Part shown: piece by piece, positions 1-5,007 of the stretch
Layout: each line of letters starts with the position of its first letter
How positions within the stretch are numbered: position 1 is the first letter of the stretch
DNA from: Wenzhouxiangella sp.
GTDB taxonomy: Bacteria; Pseudomonadota; Gammaproteobacteria; Xanthomonadales; Wenzhouxiangellaceae
Assembly (NCBI GenBank): GCA_021767625.1
Contig: JAASTB010000025.1
Span: 1-14,663, forward strand
Length of the DNA stretch: 14,663 nucleotides
Reading direction: 5' to 3'
Notes under the pieces: generated by a model
Database searches by the model: none
Told to the model about the DNA's origin: nothing
Seen by the model: the letters and a program-made list of their open reading frames with translations, nothing else
Program-made: the position numbers and the translations under genes

Positions 1-343
1 CTGGGGCTACGCTGCCGACGAGTCACTGGACAACAAGGAACTGATCGGCGAGCACTACCGTGGCATTCGCCCGGCGCCCGGCTATCCGGCCTGCCCCGAC
101 CACAGCGAGAAGGCCAAGCTGTTCGAGTTGCTCCAGGTCACCGACAACATCGGCGTGGAGCTCACCGAGGGATTCGCCATGAAACCGATGGCTGCCGTCA
201 GCGGCTACTACTTCGGTCACCCCGAAAGCAAGTACTTCGTGGTCGGCAAGCTCGGAAAGGACCAGGTCGAAGACTATGCCGAGCGCAAGGGCATCAGCGT
301 CGCCGAGGCGGAGAAATACCTGCGGCCGAATCTCGACTACTGA
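1..343 (+). CDS. metH: Methionine synthase, B12-dependent, C-terminal fragment (5' end outside window)
   Basis: This is the last 113 residues of cobalamin-dependent methionine synthase, read from base 2 to the TGA at 341-343. The cytoplasmic enzyme transfers a methyl group from methyltetrahydrofolate through methylcobalamin to homocysteine. The visible part is the end of the AdoMet-dependent reactivation domain, which remethylates cob(II)alamin. Its signatures are the AdoMet-binding stretch GIRPAPGYPACPDH near the start, LTEGFAMKPMAAVSGYYFGHPESKY in two pieces in the middle, and the terminal block DQVEDYAERKGISVAEAEKYL. The end matches the E. coli protein as I remember it, without extension. 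The start and the other domains lie upstream of the window. No T-rich terminator is obvious after the stop. The next 230 bp hold an inverted-repeat element and then a convergent gene. Confidence 0.96.
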   Translation, partial: WGYAADESLDNKELIGEHYRGIRPAPGYPACPDHSEKAKLFELLQVTDNIGVELTEGFAMKPMAAVSGYYFGHPESKYFVVGKLGKDQVEDYAERKGISVAEAEKYLRPNLDY

Positions 344-380
344 GCATCGCCCTTTCGAGATCCGTTGCCGTTAGCCCTTG

Positions 381-538
381 ATTCACGCAGAGACGGGGAG
401 AAAAGGAAAGATCGCAGAGGAGAGCGCGAGCATCCATCAAAAGAACTGCCCTGGCCATGGATTGGCCATGCTCTCGGCATCAGGCTGTCCAATTGGATTG
501 TCCTCTGCGAACTCCGCTCCTCTGTGGCTCTGCGTGAT
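381..538. repeat. MITE-like inverted-repeat element between metH and the DUF2058 gene
   Basis: Two imperfect inverted arms of about 38-42 bp flank a core of about 77 bp. The left arm (381-424) opens with TTCACGCAGAGA and contains TCGCAGAGGAG. The right arm (501-538), read on the minus strand, opens with ATCACGCAGAGC and contains TTCGCAGAGGA at the matching place. The core contains TGGCCATG twice (452-459 and 463-470), itself nearly palindromic. No open reading frame in it looks like a gene. From memory, repeats with a 'cacgcagag...ctctgcgtg' edge are scattered through many environmental bacterial genomes. I infer a small non-autonomous or REP-like repeat that could fold into a long hairpin between two convergent genes. 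It could also help end transcription, though there is no T-tract. Confidence 0.6.
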
Positions 539-570
539 GCCACTTCCGGCACCACCCCATGACGCCGGAG

Positions 571-1152
571 CTACCAGACCAGATCGTCGGGCACCGGCGG
601 ATAGTGGCTGCCGTCGTCTTCGGGTTCGTCGCGGCCTTCCAGGCCGGGGACCAGGTCCGGGGCGACCTCGCGGTACTTCTCCAGCGTCTCGAGCGAGACC
701 AGCAGGTAGGAGCCACGCAGGTTGACCACGCCGATTTCGCCCTTGTTGAGCTGTTCGCGCTGCTCGGGGGTGCACAGGACCCGACGAATGCGCCCCATGT
801 GCTCGAAGTAGCGAGGCACTTCGGCGTCCTTGCGGTTGAGGGTGTTGCCCTTGATGATCCCGTCGAGCTGCAGGTTGCGCCGGCGGCGCTCCTCCTGCTC
901 GGCGACGCGGCGCTGCTTTTCGGCTTCCTTCTCGCTTGCCTCGGCCTTGCGGCGTGCCGCGTAGGCGCGGGCCAGATCGGAATCCGCCGCCTTCTTCTTC
1001 CGCGCCGTGCGCTTCTTCTTGGCCGGCGCACTGTTGCGGGCCTTCTTCGGGCCGGATTGGCCGGCGCCGGGCTTGCCCCGGCGCCGACTCTTTTTCAGCT
1101 GCTCTTCGTCAGCCAGCCCCGATTTGAGCAGGGCGTCCTGCAATGTCCCCAT
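571..1152 (-). CDS. DUF2058 (YaiL-like) protein
   Basis: This 193-aa cytoplasmic protein belongs to the DUF2058 family, to which E. coli YaiL belongs. The family function is not established. Some annotations call it nucleoprotein/polynucleotide-associated, which fits its charge but is not proof. The N-terminus (MGTLQDALLKSGLADEEQ) is the family's short leading helix. A strongly Lys/Arg-rich segment follows at about residues 22-60, then a charged, coiled-coil-like helix at about 65-98 (AEASEKEAEKQRRVAEQEERRRR). The C-terminal domain (about 96-180) contains LQLDGIIKGNTLNR, YFEHMGRIRRVL and LRGSYLLVSLETLEKY. Length is close to YaiL (about 180 aa). It starts 19 bp after the stop of the upstream FKBP gene on the same strand, so the two are probably co-transcribed. 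Its ribosome-binding site is weak (GGAAGAG about 13 bp upstream). Confidence 0.85.
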   Translation of the reverse strand: MGTLQDALLKSGLADEEQLKKSRRRGKPGAGQSGPKKARNSAPAKKKRTARKKKAADSDLARAYAARRKAEASEKEAEKQRRVAEQEERRRRNLQLDGIIKGNTLNRKDAEVPRYFEHMGRIRRVLCTPEQREQLNKGEIGVVNLRGSYLLVSLETLEKYREVAPDLVPGLEGRDEPEDDGSHYPPVPDDLVW

Positions 1153-1171
1153 GACGAAGCGCTCTTCCGAC

Positions 1172-1882
1172 TTATTCCTGGGACTCGCTGCCGGCCACTT
1201 CCAGCAGCTCGACTTCGAAGATCAGGGTGGAGTTCGGGCCGATCGGACCCGGACGGCCCTGTTCGCCGTAGGCCAGTTCGGACGGAATGAAGAACTCGTA
1301 CTTGGCGCCTTCGCTCATCAGCTGAAGCCCTTCGGTCCAGCCGGGAATGACCTGGTTGAGCGCGAAGGTGGCCGGCTCGCCGCGGTCATAGGAGCTGTCG
1401 AACTGCGTGCCGTCGATCAGCGTGCCCTTGTAGTGGACGGTGACGCGGTCTTCGGCCGCCGGGCTGGCGCCCTCGCCTTCTTCGATCACGCGGTACTGCA
1501 GCCCGGAGTCGGTCACCATCACGCCGTCGCGTTCGGCATTCTCGGCCAGGAAAGCCTCACCGGCTTCCTTGTTGGCGCTGGCCTCTTCCTGGCGCTGGGC
1601 CTGCATCTGCTGCTGGCGACGCTGCATGAAGGCTTCCCGCTCGGCCAGGGCCTCTTCCTTGGTCAGGCGGGTCTCCTCGCCGTTGTAGCTGGCGCGCAGC
1701 GCCTCGACCAGGAGGTCCAGGTTCAGCTCCATGTCCTGCTCGGACAGGGAACTGCCGATGTCCATGCCGATGGTGTAGCTGAGGCGTTCCTCGGGCGTTT
1801 CGAGGGTCTCGTCCTGGGCCAGGGCCACGGTCGAAACGCTCGCGGCCAGCACGGAGCCGGCCAGAATTCGGGCAATCTTCAT
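1172..1882 (-). CDS. FKBP-type peptidyl-prolyl cis-trans isomerase, exported (FkpA/Mip-like)
   Basis: This 236-aa enzyme isomerises X-Pro bonds and acts as a chaperone in the periplasm or at the outer membrane. Residues 1-22 form a Sec signal peptide (basic MKIAR, hydrophobic core, likely cleavage after ALA before QDE). Residues about 30-130 are the helical FKBP_N dimerisation region, with a long Gln/Glu/Arg-rich helix at about 75-115. Residues about 140-228 are the FKBP_C catalytic domain. Active-site residues are in place: Y151 in VHYKGTL, F161 and D162 in QFDSS, V178-I179 and W182 in VIPGW, Y205 in LAYGE and F222 in LIFEVEL. The ATG at 1882 follows AAGGAG at good spacing. Two direct copies of TTCGGCTGG (minus strand) lie 21 bp apart upstream. 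The DUF2058 gene follows 19 bp downstream. Confidence 0.94.
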   Translation of the reverse strand: MKIARILAGSVLAASVSTVALAQDETLETPEERLSYTIGMDIGSSLSEQDMELNLDLLVEALRASYNGEETRLTKEEALAEREAFMQRRQQQMQAQRQEEASANKEAGEAFLAENAERDGVMVTDSGLQYRVIEEGEGASPAAEDRVTVHYKGTLIDGTQFDSSYDRGEPATFALNQVIPGWTEGLQLMSEGAKYEFFIPSELAYGEQGRPGPIGPNSTLIFEVELLEVAGSESQE

Positions 1883-1926
1883 GGAATAGAACTCCTTGGG
1901 AATGGGAAACTTGAGTGAGCCTGTGA

Positions 1927-1956
1927 CCAGCCGAATGGCGGTCGGTTCCAGCCGAA
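1927..1956 (-). promoter_or_regulatory. Pair of 9-bp direct repeats upstream of the FKBP gene
   Basis: CCAGCCGAA occurs at 1927-1935 and again at 1948-1956 on the plus strand (TTCGGCTGG in the direction of the FKBP gene). The copies start 21 bp apart, about two helical turns, so a protein binding both would sit on one face of the DNA. They lie 45-74 bp upstream of the FKBP start. No convincing -35/-10 pair could be placed for that gene, so a regulatory role is only a possibility. Confidence 0.25.
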
Positions 1957-2013
1957 AAGTCTACCAGATCGAGGGATCGGGCTACGAGCGCGTCTTGTCG
2001 AGCAAAATTCCGC

Positions 2014-2042
2014 TTGACTCTGTAGTGGTGTTTTACTAGACT
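2014..2042 (+). promoter_or_regulatory. Sigma-70 promoter of the GntR/ABC operon
   Basis: TTGACT at 2014-2019 (-35) is followed by exactly 17 bp and TAGACT at 2037-2042 (-10). This is a near-consensus pair 34 bp before the first start codon of the operon. The local sequence is much richer in A and T than its surroundings. The -10 box lies inside the palindrome at 2027-2050, so a protein bound there would block RNA polymerase. Confidence 0.75.
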
Positions 2043-2050
2043 AATACACC
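2027..2050. promoter_or_regulatory. Likely YtrA-type GntR operator, GGTG-N16-CACC palindrome
   Basis: The 24-bp site begins GGTGTTTTA and ends TAATACACC. Nine of its twelve half-site positions are symmetric. It covers the -10 region of the operon promoter, a typical place for a repressor site. The operon's second gene encodes a YtrA-subfamily GntR protein. From memory, a YtrA-type regulator in Xanthomonas was reported to bind GGTG-N16-CACC, the same spacing seen here. I infer autorepression of the operon. Binding has not been shown for this sequence. Confidence 0.65.
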
Positions 2051-2075
2051 AACACGACAGCCAAAGGAGCTGACC

Positions 2076-2342
2076 ATGTTGCCGATATCCAAGCACCGCA
2101 CGCTCGTCATCCCGCACCGGCTGGCGCTGGTCGCTGCCGCGGTGTGCCTGGCCCTGTCCTTCACCTCCGACCGCGGAGACGTCCAGGGCCCGCTCCAGGC
2201 CGACGGGGATCAGCCCATCGAACAGATCGAGGCGGTCAACGGCGGCTCGGCCTCGGTCGGCCATCCCGACCAACCGGCACGTTCGAACCGCGGCAAGGGC
2301 AACCCAAGCCTGCTCCCCTGGTTCTCCGGCCTGACGCACTGA
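2076..2342 (+). CDS. Small exported or membrane-anchored protein, unknown, first gene of the GntR/ABC operon
   Basis: I do not recognise this 88-aa protein. Reasons to call it real are a strong ribosome-binding site (AAAGGAG, spaced well before the ATG at 2076), its place directly behind the operon promoter, and a gap of only 2 bp to the GntR start. The N-terminus has basic residues (K6, H7, R8, R15) followed by a hydrophobic stretch at about 14-29 (RLALVAAAVCLALSF), which is either a signal peptide or a single membrane anchor. The rest is polar, Gly/Pro/Asp-rich and probably disordered. The only cysteine is C24, inside the hydrophobic segment and not in a clear lipobox. It might be a small partner of the transporter or a stress-related peptide, but that is inference from position only. 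Confidence 0.65.
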   Translation: MLPISKHRTLVIPHRLALVAAAVCLALSFTSDRGDVQGPLQADGDQPIEQIEAVNGGSASVGHPDQPARSNRGKGNPSLLPWFSGLTH

Positions 2343-2344
2343 CG

Positions 2345-2722
2345 ATGGAAGCACGCTGGGACGACAACCAGCCGATCTACTGGCAGTTGCGGGAAAAGAC
2401 CGTTGCGGCCATTCTGGACGGCACACTGCGCGAAGGACAGCCCCTGCCCTCGGTGAGGCAGGTGGCCGTGGATTTCCAGATCAATCCGCTGACGGTCTCC
2501 AAGGCCTACCAGTCGCTGGTCGACGACGAGCTCGTCGACAAGCGGCGCGGTGTCGGCATGTTCGTGCGTGAGGGCGCGCGTAGCAAGCTGCTGGAGAGCG
2601 AGCGCAACCGGTTTCTCAATGAGGAATGGCCGCGGCTGGCCCAGCGGATCGAAAAGCTCGGCCTGTCGATCGAGGATCTGATGGCCGCAAGCGACAAGAA
2701 CAAAGAGGAGAGCAATTCATGA
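2345..2722 (+). CDS. GntR-family transcriptional regulator, YtrA subfamily
   Basis: This 125-aa DNA-binding repressor has an N-terminal winged helix at about residues 8-76. It opens with QPIYWQLREKTVAAILDGTL and carries the GntR hallmark LPSVRQVAVDFQINPLTVSKAYQ in two pieces, with the wing at KRRGVGMFV. Only a short helical tail of about 45 residues follows, with no effector-binding domain, which is characteristic of the YtrA subfamily. Such regulators usually control an adjacent ABC transporter operon and their own expression. Here the ABC ATPase gene overlaps the stop codon (ATGA at 2719-2722). The start at 2345 lies 2 bp after the preceding stop and has no strong ribosome-binding site, suggesting translational coupling. 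The likely operator is the palindrome at 2027-2050. The inducing signal cannot be told from the sequence; envelope stress is the usual theme in YtrA operons. Confidence 0.93.
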   Translation: MEARWDDNQPIYWQLREKTVAAILDGTLREGQPLPSVRQVAVDFQINPLTVSKAYQSLVDDELVDKRRGVGMFVREGARSKLLESERNRFLNEEWPRLAQRIEKLGLSIEDLMAASDKNKEESNS

Positions 2723-3603
2723 GCCTGACCATTCACGCCCGGGACCTGAAACGCTATTACGGCAGCAACCGGGCTGTCGACGGGATCGATCTCGAGATTC
2801 CCTCGGGCCGCATCGTCGGCCTGATCGGCCCCAACGGCGCCGGCAAGACCACGGCACTGAAGGCGATTCTCGGCCTGACCGGATTCGACGGCCAGCTCGA
2901 GGTGCTCGGCCGCAAGCCGGACAAGGATCGCGATGAACTGATGGAAGACGTGTGCTTCATCGCCGACGTGGCCGTCCTGCCGCGCTGGGCGCGAGTCTGG
3001 CAGGTCATCGAAATGACCGAACGCCTGCACCCGCGCTTCTCCCGCGAGCGTTGCATGCACTACCTGAAGAACACCAAGGTCAAGCAGAACACCAAGGTCA
3101 AGGCGCTTTCCAAGGGCATGGTGGTACAGCTGCATCTCGCGCTCGTGATGGCAATCGACGCCAAACTATTGGTGCTCGACGAACCGACGCTGGGCCTGGA
3201 CATCCTGTTCCGCAAGCGCTTCTACTCGAATCTTCTCAACGAGTACTTCGACGAAGAGCGCACCATCCTTATCACCACCCACCAGGTCGAAGAAGTCGAA
3301 CACATCCTGACCGACCTGCTGTTCATCAAGGACGGCAAGCTCGTGCTCAACGCCACGATGGATGCCGTTCACGAGCGCTATCGCGAAGTCATGGTCAAGC
3401 CCGATCACGTCGAGGAAGCGCGCGCCATGAACCCGATACACGAGCGCGTGCTGTTCGGCCGCCATATCTTCCTGTTCGACGGCGGCGACATCGCACGCCT
3501 CAGGGAAATCGGCGAACTGCACCGCCCGAGCGTTGCCGACCTGTTCGTGGCCCTGATGGGCGAAGAGTACGAGAACAGCGAGAGCACGGAGGAAGCGGCA
3601 TGA
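2719..3603 (+). CDS. ABC transporter ATP-binding protein (YtrB/CcmA-type)
   Basis: This 294-aa ATPase subunit powers the ABC-2 permease encoded next to it. Visible motifs are Walker A GPNGAGKTT (37-45), signature LSKGM (130-134, in place of LSGG, common in this subfamily), Walker B LLVLDE (150-155) followed by the D-loop GLD (159-161), and the switch histidine H188 in ITTH. The Q-loop glutamine is not evident; the matching stretch reads CFIADVAVLP (79-88). After the nucleotide-binding domain (about 1-220) there is a C-terminal extension of about 75 residues ending in an acidic tail. Just before the signature, six codons are duplicated (NTKVKQNTKVKA). AGAGGAG precedes the start. The gene overlaps GntR by ATGA at its 5' end and the permease by ATGA at its 3' end, so the proteins are probably made in step. 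The substrate is unknown. Confidence 0.95.
   Translation: MSLTIHARDLKRYYGSNRAVDGIDLEIPSGRIVGLIGPNGAGKTTALKAILGLTGFDGQLEVLGRKPDKDRDELMEDVCFIADVAVLPRWARVWQVIEMTERLHPRFSRERCMHYLKNTKVKQNTKVKALSKGMVVQLHLALVMAIDAKLLVLDEPTLGLDILFRKRFYSNLLNEYFDEERTILITTHQVEEVEHILTDLLFIKDGKLVLNATMDAVHERYREVMVKPDHVEEARAMNPIHERVLFGRHIFLFDGGDIARLREIGELHRPSVADLFVALMGEEYENSESTEEAA
3067..3102 (+). repeat. 18-bp tandem duplication inside the ABC ATPase gene
   Basis: AACACCAAGGTCAAG occurs at 3070-3084 and again at 3088-3102, a period of 18 bp. With the preceding triplets (AAG versus CAG), 17 of 18 positions agree. The protein reads KNTKVK then QNTKVK, immediately upstream of the LSKGM signature. The frame is kept. Confidence 0.9.
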
Positions 3604-4568
3604 GCACGCGATCGATCAGCACCATGTGGACCCTGATGCGACGCGAACTCTGGGAGAGTCCCGGCGCATTCAAGTGGGCGCCGATCACGATCCTGGGCCT
3701 GACCCTGTTCTTCATCGTCTTCGGGCTCATCCTCGGTTCGCGCTTCGACAATGAAATGGCCTTCACCCTGGACGCCATCCGGCAGTTCTCGGACGTGCCA
3801 GCCGACCAGAAGCGCCTTTTCGTTACCGGGGCATTATTCGCGGTTTCGGGACTGTTCTTCCAGATCCTGCTCCTCGTGCTGCTGTTCTACCTTTCCAGTT
3901 GCCTGTACGACGAGCGAAAGGATCGTTCGATCCTGTTCTGGAAGTCCCTGCCCGTGTCGGACACCATGACCGTCGCCTCGAAGGTGCTCACCGCCTGCCT
4001 GCTGGCGCCGGCGATCTACCTGGTGGTGGTCATGATCACGCAGATCATCGTGCTGCTGATCGCCACCGTCTACGGATTCATGGCCGGCATCAACCCGTTC
4101 ACCGCGTTCTGGCTGCCGGCCAGCCTGCCCAAGCTGTGGTCGGTCATGGCGCTTGGCCTTCTGATTCAGGGCCTGTGGCTGCTGCCGGTGTACGCCTGGT
4201 TGGTCTTCTGCTCTTCCTGGGCGCCGAGAGTTCCAATCCTGGTGGCCGTGGCCGTGCCCGCCGTGATCTCTCTCTTGCAGCATGCCTGGAGCCTGCTTTC
4301 GAGCTTCAGCATGCCGGAGCTCAATGTCGGCCTGATCATCCTCAAGCGCCTGGGCAGCGGCATCCTGCCGAGCAATATCGGCTGGCGGGTCGAATCGAGC
4401 GGCAACAACATCGATCTCGCGGACGTCGAGTTCAGCGAGGAACTGTTCATGAGCTTCTCCAACAGCCTGGAATACCTGGCGCGACCGGAGATGTGGGTCG
4501 GCATCGGCATCGCCCTGGCCCTGCTGGCGGGTTCGATCTGGTTCCGCCGCCGCGCCACCGACACTTGA
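3600..4568 (+). CDS. ABC-2 type transporter permease
   Basis: This 322-aa inner-membrane subunit is the partner of the ATPase just upstream. Hydrophobic segments suggest about six membrane spans: about 27-48, 80-100, 130-160, 176-206, 208-226 and a last one near 300-316. A cytoplasmic loop after the second span carries YLSSCLYDERKDRSILFWKSLPVSD in the region of residues 98-122. This loop is typical of YtrC/ABC-2 permeases and is the likely contact with the ATPase. A large extracytoplasmic loop lies at about 230-295. The start ATG at 3600 overlaps the ATPase stop (ATGA). No separate second permease gene follows, so the transporter is probably a homodimer of this subunit with two ATPases. Export of a lipid-linked or peptide compound is usual for the family, but the substrate here is unknown. 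Confidence 0.93.
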   Translation: MSTRSISTMWTLMRRELWESPGAFKWAPITILGLTLFFIVFGLILGSRFDNEMAFTLDAIRQFSDVPADQKRLFVTGALFAVSGLFFQILLLVLLFYLSSCLYDERKDRSILFWKSLPVSDTMTVASKVLTACLLAPAIYLVVVMITQIIVLLIATVYGFMAGINPFTAFWLPASLPKLWSVMALGLLIQGLWLLPVYAWLVFCSSWAPRVPILVAVAVPAVISLLQHAWSLLSSFSMPELNVGLIILKRLGSGILPSNIGWRVESSGNNIDLADVEFSEELFMSFSNSLEYLARPEMWVGIGIALALLAGSIWFRRRATDT

Positions 4569-4909
4569 TTTCGACGCGAGTCGCCATTCCCGCCCTGGCC
4601 GCACTGCTGGCTGGGGCATTGCTCCTCGCCTGGCAGCAGGCGCATTGGGCTTTCGTGGCCGGAACGGCCCTTTCCGCGGGCGCGCCGCTAGGGTTCGTCC
4701 TCTCGCACCACTTCAGCGCGACCCCACTGACCGCGCACCCGCTGAGCGTCTCCATCGCCAGCGGACTCGGCTGCGTCGCGGTGATGGTGGCCGAAACCCG
4801 CTTCGGACCGGACCACCGCTGGGCACTGTTGGTCGCGCTCGCTGCGCTGGTCGTCTGGATGCTCTGGCAGCGGGAGCAACGAGGCCGCTGGCCCGGGCGG
4901 CGAGACTGA
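4565..4909 (+). CDS. Small multi-spanning membrane protein, unknown, last gene of the GntR/ABC operon
   Basis: I do not recognise this 114-aa protein. The best start is TTG at 4565, overlapping the permease stop as TTGA, so translation would be coupled. The reading frame is open earlier, but upstream it only shadows the permease gene. From the TTG the product is strongly hydrophobic, with about four predicted membrane segments near residues 5-23, 27-47, 60-77 and 84-101. It ends in an Arg-rich cytoplasmic-type tail (QREQRGRWPGRRD). This pattern of hydrophobic runs broken by short polar loops is unlike the Arg/Pro-rich shadows in this GC-rich window, which supports a real gene. It might be an accessory subunit of the transporter or an immunity-like protein. 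That is inference from operon position only, and the exact start is uncertain. Confidence 0.62.
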   Translation: MISTRVAIPALAALLAGALLLAWQQAHWAFVAGTALSAGAPLGFVLSHHFSATPLTAHPLSVSIASGLGCVAVMVAETRFGPDHRWALLVALAALVVWMLWQREQRGRWPGRRD

Positions 4910-5007
4910 AGGTTACAATCGCGCGGCAGTTGGCAAGTTTGCGCGTCATTCGACGTTTAAGCCGTTGAAAGACCAAACCGTATGCCGAATCCAAAGGCGC
5001 ATAGCCC

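Noticed and set aside
559..1918. Long plus-strand frames opposite the DUF2058 and FKBP genes
   Set aside because: Both minus-strand genes have recognisable families, ribosome-binding sites and matching lengths. The plus-strand products have none.
2823..2910. Missing Q-loop glutamine in the ABC ATPase as a sign of a dead enzyme
   Set aside because: Walker A, Walker B, D-loop and the switch histidine are intact. YtrB/CcmA-type ATPases often vary at the Q-loop and use LSKG in the signature, so an active enzyme is more likely.
4911..5007. TACAAT at 4914-4919 as a promoter for the fusion gene
   Set aside because: The hexamer is a good -10, but no -35-like sequence lies 16-19 bp upstream (the area is GCCCGGGCG). 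It may act with an activator, but it was not supported enough to list.
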